Source: Olsenella profusa (GTDB taxonomy: Bacteria; Actinomycetota; Coriobacteriia; Coriobacteriales; Atopobiaceae). From it: a stretch of DNA of 55,390 nucleotides. This document shows, one piece after another, positions 1 through 7,569 of the stretch. Below the pieces are notes generated by a model. That model saw nothing but the letters and a program-made list of their open reading frames with translations. It did no database searches and was not told where the DNA came from. Every line of letters starts with the position of its first letter. Positions within the stretch are counted from its first letter, which is position 1. The position numbers were made by a program, and so were the translations under genes. The stretch lies in contig NZ_JACSNQ010000012.1 in NCBI RefSeq assembly GCF_016900315.1, forward strand, positions 1-55,390, read 5' to 3'.

Positions 1-397
1 ACCCAAGGACGCCCAGCGCGCACGACAGCGCCACCACGGCCAGCCCGCCAGCCGGCCCCGCCCAGACGCCGAGGGCCGCAAGCAGCTTGACGTCCCCGCC
101 GCCGACGCCCGGCTCGCCGCTCCGCCGGGCCGACGCCCACGCCGCCGCAAGCATCACGACAAGGACCACCGCCGCGCCGAGCGCCGCCTCCCCCGCCACG
201 GCGAGCCCGCCGCCTGCCGCCGCGCCCAGTGCCGCGCGCACCGCGCCGGCAGCCGCGACCGCGGCCACGCAGCCGTTGGGCACCACGCGCCGTGCCACGT
301 CCGTCGCAGCCGCCACCACAAGCGCGGCGACAAGAACCACGAGGCAGGCGACCTCCGCCACCGCGCAGGCCGCGCTCGTCCACTCCACGTCCCCCAT
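1..397 (-). CDS. A24-family prepilin peptidase, C-terminal end cut by the window edge
   Basis: This is a membrane aspartyl protease that would cleave the leader of type IV pilin-like or Tad/Flp pilin precursors. The reading frame starts at ATG 395-397, after an in-frame TAG, and remains open to base 1. The visible 132 residues are mostly hydrophobic. They contain both family signatures: a TDVARRVVPN segment with the first catalytic Asp at about residue 33, and GVGGGDVK with the second Asp at about residue 102. The N-terminal methylase/zinc domain of PilD-type enzymes is absent, so it is of the short CpaA/TadV kind. No pilin gene is visible in the window. Family assignment is firm; the pilus type is inference. 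Confidence 0.85.
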   Translation of the reverse strand, partial: MGDVEWTSAACAVAEVACLVVLVAALVVAAATDVARRVVPNGCVAAVAAAGAVRAALGAAAGGGLAVAGEAALGAAVVLVVMLAAAWASARRSGEPGVGGGDVKLLAALGVWAGPAGGLAVVALSCALGVLG

Positions 398-547
398 CGC
401 GCCCCGTCCCCCGGCACCGAAGCGAGCCCTCCCGTGCCCAGGATTCTACGGTCCCCGATGACGGCGAAGGCGCCCGCCCAGACGCCCCCGCCCTCGAAAC
501 AACCTGCCTCACCTGCAGAAGTACGGTGATGGCCCCGCCTCGGAAGA

Positions 548-577
548 TTCGTGGAAGGTTCGCAGGCGGTCTATACT
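548..577 (+). promoter_or_regulatory. Candidate promoter of the acyltransferase gene
   Basis: A perfect TATACT -10 hexamer lies at 572-577, 46 bases before the start codon. The -35 region (about 548-553, TTCGTG) is a poor match, which is common in the promoters of this window. The same TATACT element recurs upstream of the CDF, eno, NUDIX and HAD genes. Confidence 0.4.
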
Positions 578-623
578 TGGAGGCCAGCGGCGCGCGGAGC
601 GCCGCGCCCGACGAGAGGACCGC

Positions 624-1775
624 ATGAGCAACCCCGTACCCAGCACCCCCGGGCCCGCCGCGCGCGAGGCAGGGCAGACGGCCCAGCCCCCGCGTCGACA
701 CGCCGCGCGCAACCCCCGCATCGAGGCCCTGCGTCTCGTCGCCATCGTCGGCATCGCGGTCTTCCACACCTTTCAGGACCCCTTTGCCGCCGCCACGTCC
801 GGCGCCTGGGCCCCCGGCGCCCCGGCGCTTCTCGCCCTCAGCTGCGTGAGCCTGCTCGGCGCCTACGGCAACCACGTCTTCTTCCTCATATCCGGCTTCT
901 TCCTCGTGCCTCGCGCCGCCGCCCGCGCCCACGACGCCACCTACTGGCGCGACCAGGCGCACGCCACCGTCCGGCGCGCGCTGCCCATCCTCGCCACCGT
1001 GGCCCTCTATGCGCTTGTGGCCCTGGCCGTGGACGCGTGGGTGCTGCCCATCGAGTCGGTGGGGCTCAACCGCACCGGCTGGCTCGTCGGCGGCCTGCAG
1101 TTCATCTGGGTCTACCTCGCCGTCGTGGTGGTGACGCCCGTCATCGGCTGGGTCTGGGCACGCGTGAGCCGCCCGCGCGCCGTTGTGGCGGCGCTCGTCG
1201 TCGTGGTCTTTGCGGTCAACGCCTACATCGCCTTTGTCTCCCCCGGCGGCGAAGAACGCGGGCTACTCGAGTGGCGCAAGCTCATGAGCGCCGTGAGCTA
1301 CCTCGTCGCCTTTCTCGCCGGCGGCGCGCTTGCCGAGAAGGGCCTCCCCCGCCCGCTCCTCCTGCTCGGCGTCTGCGGGGCGCTCGCCCTGCTTGCCGAG
1401 GGCGCGGCGGCGCTTTCCGGCAACCTCGCCCTGATGGACGCGCTCTCCTTCAAGTCCACATCGCTGCTCTCGTTTGCGCTCGCCGTGTGCTCGCTCGCCG
1501 TGGCGGCGCGCCCGGCGACGGGCGGACACCCGCGCGCGGCGGCCCTCGCCTGCTGGCTCACGCCCTCGATCCTGGGCTTCTACGTGGCGCAGTCCATGTT
1601 CTCTCAGGTCTGGCACCCCGCCGCCGAGCAGCTCATGACCGCGGCGGGCCAGGCGGCGGGCGCCGCCGGGGCGCTTGGCGCGGGCGCGGCGGCAAGCGTG
1701 GCCCTTCTCGCCGTGGTCCTTCTCGCCGACCGGGTGGTGCGGGTGCCGGTCCTGCGAGCCCTGCGCCTCGCATAG
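624..1775 (+). CDS. Acyltransferase family 3 (OafA/WecH-like) membrane protein
   Basis: A 383-residue integral membrane protein with about ten hydrophobic segments. Family-3 acyltransferases transfer acetyl or other acyl groups to extracytoplasmic sugars or wall polymers. The N-terminus is a disordered, Pro/Ala-rich stretch of about 30 residues. It is followed by the family signature RIEALRLVAIVGIAVFHTF, including the conserved Arg and His, and by HVFFLISGFFLV near residue 95. A purine-rich stretch (GAGAGGA) precedes the ATG. The gene stands alone between divergent and downstream genes, so the acceptor cannot be named. Two one-base variants of the window-wide 12-mer repeat lie in its 3' end near 1697 and 1722. 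Confidence 0.8.
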   Translation: MSNPVPSTPGPAAREAGQTAQPPRRHAARNPRIEALRLVAIVGIAVFHTFQDPFAAATSGAWAPGAPALLALSCVSLLGAYGNHVFFLISGFFLVPRAAARAHDATYWRDQAHATVRRALPILATVALYALVALAVDAWVLPIESVGLNRTGWLVGGLQFIWVYLAVVVVTPVIGWVWARVSRPRAVVAALVVVVFAVNAYIAFVSPGGEERGLLEWRKLMSAVSYLVAFLAGGALAEKGLPRPLLLLGVCGALALLAEGAAALSGNLALMDALSFKSTSLLSFALAVCSLAVAARPATGGHPRAAALACWLTPSILGFYVAQSMFSQVWHPAAEQLMTAAGQAAGAAGALGAGAAASVALLAVVLLADRVVRVPVLRALRLA

Positions 1776-1913
1776 GGGCGGGCCACGAGGCGGGACCGCC
1801 GCACACGGGCCCGTCACGTAGGCAGCGTTGCCCCGAGCGTCCGGCACGCGGCCGCTGCCCGCAGGGGCTCGCGTGCTTTCTGAGCAGCCGCGTCACGCGC
1901 GTCAGGAGGGGTA

Positions 1914-1919
1914 TATACT
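1914..1919 (+). promoter_or_regulatory. Candidate -10 element of the CDF gene
   Basis: TATACT lies 31 bases before the ATG. No convincing -35 hexamer is seen at 16-18 bases upstream. Confidence 0.4.
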
Positions 1920-1950
1920 TCTGACGTTTTGCGTTGAGGGAGGCTCCAAG

Positions 1951-3129
1951 ATGACAGAGTGGATCGTAAGGACGTTCGTGCCACGTGCGGACGAGGTGAC
2001 GGACCCTGCCGTGCGCACGCGCTACGGCCTCGTGGCCAGCATCACCTGCATCGTCTGCAACGTCGTGCTGTGTGCGGCAAAGGGCGCAGTGGGGCTTCTG
2101 GCCGGCTCGGTCTCAATTGTGGCCGACGCCGTGAACAACCTCTCCGACGCGGCGAGCAACATCGTGAGCCTGCTGGGGTTCAAGCTGGCGAGCCGCCCCG
2201 CGGACGCCAACCACCCCTACGGCCACGGCCGCTTCGAGTACCTGGCCGGGCTCGTGGTGGCCGCGCTCGTGCTGGCCATCGGCCTCAACCTGACCTGGTC
2301 CTCCATCCAGAAGATCCTCGCGCCCGAGCCGGTCGAGTTCTCCGCCGCCCTCGTGGTGGTGCTGGTCCTGTCCATCCTGGTGAAGCTGTGGATGTCCGCC
2401 TTCAACCGCTCGCTGGGGCGCCGCATCTCCTCCGACACGCTGCAGGCCACCTCGATCGACTCGCGCAACGACGTCATCGCCACCACCGCCGTCCTGCTCT
2501 GCACGATCTTCTCCAGCCTCACGCACCTTGACCTGGACGGCTGGGCAGGCACGGCCGTGGGCGCGTTCATCATCTGGAGCGGCGTGGGGCTCGTGCACGA
2601 CACCGTGAGCCCGCTTCTGGGCCAGGCGCCGAGCCCCGAGCTCGTGGACCACATCCGCTCCAAGATCATGAGCTACCCCGGCGTGCTCGGCACGCACGAC
2701 CTCATGGTGCACGACTACGGCCCCGGCCGCCAGTTTGCAAGCGCCCACGTGGAGATGGCCGCCGAGGCCGACCCCATGGAGAGCCACGACCTCATCGACA
2801 ACATCGAGCAGGACTTCAAGGAGAAGGACGGTCTCATCGTCACCCTGCACTACGATCCCATCGTCACCGACGACCCCAAGGTCAACGACATGCGCAATTG
2901 GATCAACCAGGCCGTGAAGCAGATCGACGAGCGCCTGACGATCCACGACCTGCGCACGGTGCCCGGCCCCACGCACACCAACGTGATCTTTGACTGCGTG
3001 CGCCCGCACGACCTCGCGATGGGCAACGACGAGCTGCGCCGCCGCGTCTCCGAGCTCGTATGCGAGCGCTACCCGCGCTGCATCTGCAAGATCACGATCG
3101 ACGAGAGCTACGTTTCGTCGAAGCAGTAG
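1951..3129 (+). CDS. Cation diffusion facilitator (CDF) family metal exporter
   Basis: A 392-residue transporter expected to export divalent metals such as Zn, Mn or Fe across the membrane in exchange for protons. The start at 1951 follows a strong GAGGGAGG ribosome site. In the second membrane helix the VADAVNNLSDAASN segment carries the metal-binding Asp pair. A later helix has SIDSRNDVIATT, the second half of the site. HPYGHGRFEYLA is the family's loop signature. The soluble C-terminal half (from about residue 215) has the dimerisation fold, followed by an extra region of about 80 residues, making it longer than the roughly 300 residues usual for the family. The metal cannot be told from sequence. 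Confidence 0.9.
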   Translation: MTEWIVRTFVPRADEVTDPAVRTRYGLVASITCIVCNVVLCAAKGAVGLLAGSVSIVADAVNNLSDAASNIVSLLGFKLASRPADANHPYGHGRFEYLAGLVVAALVLAIGLNLTWSSIQKILAPEPVEFSAALVVVLVLSILVKLWMSAFNRSLGRRISSDTLQATSIDSRNDVIATTAVLLCTIFSSLTHLDLDGWAGTAVGAFIIWSGVGLVHDTVSPLLGQAPSPELVDHIRSKIMSYPGVLGTHDLMVHDYGPGRQFASAHVEMAAEADPMESHDLIDNIEQDFKEKDGLIVTLHYDPIVTDDPKVNDMRNWINQAVKQIDERLTIHDLRTVPGPTHTNVIFDCVRPHDLAMGNDELRRRVSELVCERYPRCICKITIDESYVSSKQ

Positions 3130-3253
3130 GCGGCGCGCGGCGGGCGGGCGTCTTCACCGCGCGGCGGACGGGCGTTTTTGCGTCCCCGCCCGCGCAGCCC
3201 ACGTCGTCCGACCAATCCCGCACGACCCGTCCCGGCCCCCGGAAGGAGCCCAC

Positions 3254-3685
3254 ATGCCCGGCAGTTACAAGTCCAAGCAGATGATCGTCATGCGCCGCGA
3301 CCTCAAGATGCGCAAGGGCAAGATCGCCGCGCAGGCCGGCCACGCGTGCGTGGAGGCCACGCTCATGGCCATCGTGCGCGAGGGCCGCGGGGACGCGCTG
3401 CGCGCCGCGGACGGCTGGGCCTGGATCGAGCACGCCGAGGGCGACTCCACCCCGCTCACCGACTGGTTCGACGCCGGCGTGGCCAAGGTCTGCGTCTACG
3501 TGGACTCCGAGGAGGAGCTGCTCGACCTCGCCGAGCGCGGCCGCGAGCTCGGCTTTGCCGTGGCGCTTGTGCGCGACGCCGGCCGCACGGAGTTCCACGG
3601 CGAGCCCACCTACACCTGCCTCGCCTTCGAGCCGCTCCCCGCCGAGAAGATCGACCCGCTGACCGGCGACCTCCCGCTGTACTAG
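3254..3685 (+). CDS. pth2: Peptidyl-tRNA hydrolase, PTH2 type
   Basis: A 143-residue enzyme that would release peptidyl-tRNAs that drop off ribosomes. It is of the PTH2 fold, the archaeal/eukaryotic type, rather than the usual bacterial Pth. The N-terminal KQMIVMRRDLKMRKGKIAAQ and QAGHACVEA segments match the PTH2 core, and the VYVDSEEELLDL strand-helix and the TCLAFEPLPAEKIDPLTGDLPLY tail are typical. The start follows GGAAGGAG. It lies 124 bp after the CDF gene and is followed by the first hairpin array. Whether the genome also has an ordinary pth gene cannot be seen here. Confidence 0.85.
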   Translation: MPGSYKSKQMIVMRRDLKMRKGKIAAQAGHACVEATLMAIVREGRGDALRAADGWAWIEHAEGDSTPLTDWFDAGVAKVCVYVDSEEELLDLAERGRELGFAVALVRDAGRTEFHGEPTYTCLAFEPLPAEKIDPLTGDLPLY

Positions 3686-3732
3686 CGTCGGGCGCGCTGC
3701 CGGACGTTCTTCTCGCCTGTGCGCTGTCGTAG

Positions 3733-4028
3733 TTCGCGCTTTGTCACGCTTTTGCTGTTTGAAGCGTGACTATGAGCGAGTTGTCACTTACCACCTCGCG
3801 CGAAGTCACACCTCCACTACTTGAAACGTGACTTTGAACGAGTTGCTGCACCCCGGCTCGCGCTTTGTCACGCTTTCATCGCCTGGAACGTGACTTTCAG
3901 CGAGCCGCCGCTTGTTGCCTCGCGCTTTGTCACGTTTTCGTCGCTTGAAGCGTGACTATGAGCGAGTCATCGTCCACCACCTCGCGCAAAGTCACGCTTT
4001 TGGCGAGAAGAACGTGACTCAGCGCGAG
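3733..4028. repeat. Array of five 48-bp hairpins at exact 62-bp period (array 1)
   Basis: Five palindromic units start at 3733, 3795, 3857, 3919 and 3981. Each is 48 bp and each is followed by a 14-bp non-conserved spacer. The left arm resembles CTCGCGCTTTGTCACG and the right arm resembles CGTGACTTTNAGCGAG, with a variable loop. The loop of unit 5 is formed partly by the 12-mer GGCGAGAAGAAC (4002-4013). Another copy of that 12-mer, reversed, lies just before the array at 3706-3717. This fills the 439-bp gap between pth2 and cysK; no gene is seen there. Confidence 0.93.
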
Positions 4029-4124
4029 CCCCGCACCCGCGCCAATGTTTCCGCTCCGTAATTCCTACTTGTGAGGTGGGTTTATACGTGAGACGCTAGG
4101 GCCACTCAGACAAAGGAGGGGACC

Positions 4125-5039
4125 ATGCGCGTAGCACGTACCGTTGAGGCGCTCATCGGCTCGACGCCGCTCGTTGACCTGACCCGTCTGACCGGGGGCT
4201 CCGATGCCACCGTGCTCGGCAAGCTGGAGTCGGCCAACCCCGGCGGGTCCGCCAAGGACCGCGTGGCCCGCGCGATGGTCGACGACGCCGAGCGCGCCGG
4301 CCGGCTCGCCCCGGGCGGCACCATCATCGAGCCCACCAGCGGAAACACCGGCGTGGGCCTCGCCATGGTCGCCGCGGCGCGCGGCTACCGCCTCATCCTC
4401 ACGATGCCCGACACCATGAGCGTGGAGCGCCGCCGGCTCGCCGAGGCCTATGGCGCGCAGGTTGAGCTCACGCCGGGCGCGGAGGGCATGGCCGGCGCGG
4501 TGGCGCGGGCCGAGGAGCTCGCCGCCACGACGCCCAACTCGATTATCGCCGGACAGTTCGACAACCCCGCCAACCCGCGCGCCCACTACGAGACCACGGG
4601 CCCTGAGATCTGGGCGGACACCGAGGGCAGCGTGGACGCCATCGTGGCGGGCGTGGGCACGGGCGGCACCATCACCGGCTGCGCGCGTTACCTCAAGGAG
4701 CGTCGCCCGGAGCTGCTGGCCGTGGCGGTGGAGCCCGCGGAGTCCCAGGTGCTCGCAGGCGGCGCGGCGGGACCGCACGCCATCCAGGGCATCGGCGCCA
4801 ACTTCGTCCCTGGCAACTTCGACCGCTCCGTGGTGGACGAGATCATGCCCGTGACCTCGGTGGACGCCATCGCGGTCAAGCGTCGGCTCGGGCATGAGCT
4901 GGGTCTGCTCGTGGGCATCTCGTCCGGGGCCGCGGTGGCTGCCGCGCTTGCGCTGGCGGCGCGACCGGAGCTTGCCGGAAAGACCGTCGTCGCCGTGCTG
5001 CCGGACACCGGCGAGCGCTACCTCTCCATGGACGCCTGA
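4125..5039 (+). CDS. cysK: Cysteine synthase (O-acetylserine sulfhydrylase)
   Basis: A cytoplasmic PLP enzyme of 304 residues that makes L-cysteine from O-acetylserine and sulfide. The PLP lysine is Lys44 in [10 protein letters not shown]. The TSGNTG phosphate/substrate loop, the GTGGTITG glycine loop and the C-terminal SSGAA segment are all present. It begins after AAAGGAGGGG and overlaps cysE by one base (stop TGA 5037-5039, ATG 5039-5041), so the two are co-translated. That pairing supplies the substrate directly and allows the CysE-CysK complex. A -10-like TTATAC at 4082-4087 lies 38 bases upstream. Confidence 0.95.
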   Translation: MRVARTVEALIGSTPLVDLTRLTGGSDATVLGKLESANPGGSAKDRVARAMVDDAERAGRLAPGGTIIEPTSGNTGVGLAMVAAARGYRLILTMPDTMSVERRRLAEAYGAQVELTPGAEGMAGAVARAEELAATTPNSIIAGQFDNPANPRAHYETTGPEIWADTEGSVDAIVAGVGTGGTITGCARYLKERRPELLAVAVEPAESQVLAGGAAGPHAIQGIGANFVPGNFDRSVVDEIMPVTSVDAIAVKRRLGHELGLLVGISSGAAVAAALALAARPELAGKTVVAVLPDTGERYLSMDA

Positions 5040-5770
5040 TGGCTGGCGAGAAGAACATGCAGGCGGCGATCGCCACGGCGGGCGGCGGCACGGCGGGCGG
5101 CGTCGCGGCCGCGGCAGACGCGCCCCGCGACACAGCTGGCGCCACGCGGAGGGCCGCATCCGGCGGTGCCACGGACGCTCCCACCCTGCGCCAGCTCATG
5201 CGCGAGGACGCCGAGGCCGCCTTCCGGCGCGATCCCTCGGCCGACTCCGTCTCCGACATCATGCGCTTCTCGGTGGGCGCCCGGATCGTGCGCGCGTATC
5301 GCCGCCAGCACTGGCTCTACCAGCACGGCCACCGCACGCTGGCGCTCTGGCTCGCCAAGCGCACGCGCATCAAATTCGGCGCGGACATCCATCCGGCGGC
5401 CACGATCGGCCGGCGCTTCGTGATCGACCACGGCATCGGCGTCGTCATCGGCGGCACCGCGATCATCGGAGACGACTGCCTGATCTACCAGGGCGTCACT
5501 CTGGGCATGACCGGCAAGCACGGCGGCAAGCGCCATCCCACGCTCGGAAACGACGTCATGGTGGGCGCCGGCTCCATCGTGCTCGGCGCCATCACCGTGG
5601 GCGACGGCGCGCGCGTCGGCGCCGGGTCCGTGGTGGTACGCGACGTCCCGCCCCACGTCACCGTCGTGGGCAACCCCGCGCAGGTGGTCCGCACGCGCTC
5701 CTGCCCGCTCGTCGGCGACGTGGTCTGCCTCACCGACCGTGCGGGCGAGACCTGGATCGAGGAGACCTAG
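5039..5770 (+). CDS. cysE: Serine O-acetyltransferase
   Basis: This enzyme acetylates L-serine with acetyl-CoA, the committed step of cysteine synthesis. The C-terminal half is a left-handed beta-helix of hexapeptide repeats containing the signature GADIHPAATIGRRFVIDHG, the catalytic His region, and YQGVTLGMTGK. The conserved fold begins around residue 45 (LRQLMREDAEAAF). The first 40 residues are Gly/Ala-rich and look disordered. This tail includes AGEKNM, encoded by an exact copy of the 12-mer repeat at 5045-5056, so the true start could be the second ATG at 5057 or lie further downstream. I kept 5039 because of the one-base overlap with cysK. Confidence 0.92.
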   Translation: MAGEKNMQAAIATAGGGTAGGVAAAADAPRDTAGATRRAASGGATDAPTLRQLMREDAEAAFRRDPSADSVSDIMRFSVGARIVRAYRRQHWLYQHGHRTLALWLAKRTRIKFGADIHPAATIGRRFVIDHGIGVVIGGTAIIGDDCLIYQGVTLGMTGKHGGKRHPTLGNDVMVGAGSIVLGAITVGDGARVGAGSVVVRDVPPHVTVVGNPAQVVRTRSCPLVGDVVCLTDRAGETWIEET

Positions 5771-5867
5771 GCCGGCGTGGCGTTGCCAGCGCATCGTTGC
5801 CGGCGCGACGTTGCCACCACGCCGCACTTCTCGCCGGCCGGGGCGTGGGGCTTGTCCCGTGCTACCC

Positions 5868-6344
5868 CTAGAGCACCTGCTCGAGGCAGGTCTTCTGCAC
5901 GCTCATACCCATCGCGTCGTAGAAGGCGCGGGCGCCGGGGTTGCACTCCCAGACGTTGAGCGTCACGTTGTGGCAGCCGATCTCGCGCGCGTACCCGAGC
6001 ACGTGGCGGTAGAGCGCAGTGGCGACGCCCTGGTGGCGGCACGCCTCGTCGACGCAGATGTCGTCGATGTAGAGGCTCAGGATCGGCTGCATGTTGTTGC
6101 TCGCGCGAAGGTCCTGCAGCTCGCAGAAGGCGTGGCCGAGCACGCGGTCGCCGTCGGCCTCGTCGACGGCCACGAAGACCGGGCGCTCGTCGTCGGCAAA
6201 GATGCCAAGAAGCTCCTCGTCGGTGTACTTGCGCGTGCCGCTGCGGAAGAGGTCGGGGCGCCCCGCGGCGTGGACCTCAAGCACCTGCCCCAGCAGACGG
6301 TCCACTCCCGCCAGGTCCTTCTCGCGCGCCCTCCTGATCTGCAT
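5868..6344 (-). CDS. GNAT-family N-acetyltransferase
   Basis: A 158-residue acetyl-CoA-dependent acetyltransferase of unknown substrate. The acetyl-CoA loop is CRHQGVATALYRHVL. It is preceded by the LYIDDICVDEACR strand and followed by NVTLNVWECNPGARAFYDAMGM, all canonical GNAT segments. I chose the ATG at 6344 because AGGGAG precedes it. A longer TTG-started reading to 6371 is possible. The 5' end overlaps the end of the ATP-grasp gene by 68 bases on the same strand, so it is the last gene of that operon. The context suggests it modifies, or acts alongside, the product of the ATP-grasp ligase, but this is inference. Confidence 0.85.
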   Translation of the reverse strand: MQIRRAREKDLAGVDRLLGQVLEVHAAGRPDLFRSGTRKYTDEELLGIFADDERPVFVAVDEADGDRVLGHAFCELQDLRASNNMQPILSLYIDDICVDEACRHQGVATALYRHVLGYAREIGCHNVTLNVWECNPGARAFYDAMGMSVQKTCLEQVL

Positions 6345-7560
6345 CGCGCTCACGCTCCCTCTGGTGGACAAACGCCACGAACTCGTCGGCCTCGGCCTGC
6401 GTGAGCAGGCGAGCCGTGTACTGATAGTTTCCCATGTCGTCCGAGAGCGCGTCCGGCACGCGCCCGCAGGCGACGATCTTGGTGCCCCAGCGCGCCATCA
6501 CCTCATCGTGGCCGTGCGCGTATCGGTGTGCGTCCCGGCGGGCGGCGTAGACGCAGAAGGCGTCCGTCCCGCCCGGCTCCTGGCGGTTCTCGTCAAAGCA
6601 GACCATGTCGGCCCAGATCTGGTACACGTTGGTGGCGTGCGCGTAGTTCATCATCTCGGGCGAGGTCCCGCCGGGCGGGCGCACGTTGACCTCCAGGCCC
6701 ACGTAGTCGCCGGCGCTCCCGAGGCCCGCGCGGTCGTGCGCCAGGCGGAAGAACTCCATGTGCACGAAGCGGCTCGTAAGGCCGAAGGCCCGCGCGCAGG
6801 CGCGCCCGGCGCGGGAGAGCGCCGGGTCGACCGTGGGGCAGGAGCGGTACGTCAGGTCGAGCCCCTCGTGCACCACGTCGGCCATCGACGGCGGGAACTC
6901 CTCCTGGTTCTCAAAGAGGGGCTCCCCGTGGCTGTCCAGGATCGCGTCCCAGGAGCAGATGTCCCCCTCCACGTACTGCTCGATGACGTAGGGGACGGGC
7001 TCTTCCCCCTCGGGACCGTGCACGGCGAGAAGGTCGCGCAGGTCGTCGTCGGTCCGGAGCAGCCGCGTGCCCCCGGCGCCGACGCCCACCTCGGGCTTGG
7101 CGAAGACCGGGAAGTGGCCCATCTCGCCGATGAACCAGCGCGTCTCGTCAAAGGTGGTGAGACGGGTCTGGCGCGGCGCGGGCACGCCGGCCGCGGCGTA
7201 GAGCGGCTTCTGGGCCGCCTTGCTCTGCCAGCGCGCAATCTCGTCCGGGCGCGGGCCGTGCGCGAGGTTGAAGTCCTCGCGCAGGCGGGCGTCCTGGGCG
7301 AGCCAGTGCTCGTTGTTCGACTCGATCCAGTCCGGCTTGCCCCAGCGGTACGAGAAGTACGCGACGGCCCGGTAGACCTGGTCGTAGTCGGAGAGGTCAT
7401 GGACCCAGTAGTACTCGTCGAGCGAGTCCCGCACACGGCCGGGAAGGGCGTCCCACGGCGTGTCCCCGACGCCCAGGGCATGCGCTCCGTTGCGGCGTAG
7501 GGCCGCGCAGAACTGCCAGTAGACGTCGGGGAACTGCGGTGAGACAAAGATGACGTTCAT
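6277..7560 (-). CDS. ATP-grasp domain carboxylate-amine/thiol ligase, substrate unknown
   Basis: A 427-residue protein with ATP-grasp architecture. The N-terminal pre-ATP-grasp domain begins MNVIFVSPQFPDVYW. FPVFAKPEVGVGAGGTRLL carries the ATP-binding Lys and Gly-rich loop. YVIEQYVEGDICSWD is the adenine-binding strand, and the metal-binding EVNVRPPGG follows near residue 300. These enzymes join a carboxylate, via an acyl phosphate, to an amine or other nucleophile. The last 30 residues are charged and Gly-rich and overlap the start of the GNAT gene. It starts only ten bases after the esterase-like gene ends. The three genes form a likely three-step or three-part operon. No strong ribosome site is seen, consistent with coupling. 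Confidence 0.82.
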   Translation of the reverse strand: MNVIFVSPQFPDVYWQFCAALRRNGAHALGVGDTPWDALPGRVRDSLDEYYWVHDLSDYDQVYRAVAYFSYRWGKPDWIESNNEHWLAQDARLREDFNLAHGPRPDEIARWQSKAAQKPLYAAAGVPAPRQTRLTTFDETRWFIGEMGHFPVFAKPEVGVGAGGTRLLRTDDDLRDLLAVHGPEGEEPVPYVIEQYVEGDICSWDAILDSHGEPLFENQEEFPPSMADVVHEGLDLTYRSCPTVDPALSRAGRACARAFGLTSRFVHMEFFRLAHDRAGLGSAGDYVGLEVNVRPPGGTSPEMMNYAHATNVYQIWADMVCFDENRQEPGGTDAFCVYAARRDAHRYAHGHDEVMARWGTKIVACGRVPDALSDDMGNYQYTARLLTQAEADEFVAFVHQRERERDADQEGAREGPGGSGPSAGAGA

Positions 7561-7569
7561 GTGCCCGCG

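Noticed and set aside
1-460. Other long open frames opposite the prepilin peptidase
   Set aside because: They are Pro/Ala/Arg-rich shadows; the frame ending at 397 carries both catalytic Asp motifs.
3733-4028. CRISPR array
   Set aside because: The conserved units are palindromes that differ from each other and the intervals are only 14 bp; no cas gene is near.
4029-4124. Riboswitch or T-box before cysK
   Set aside because: The leader is too short and shows no specifier or aptamer-like conserved elements.
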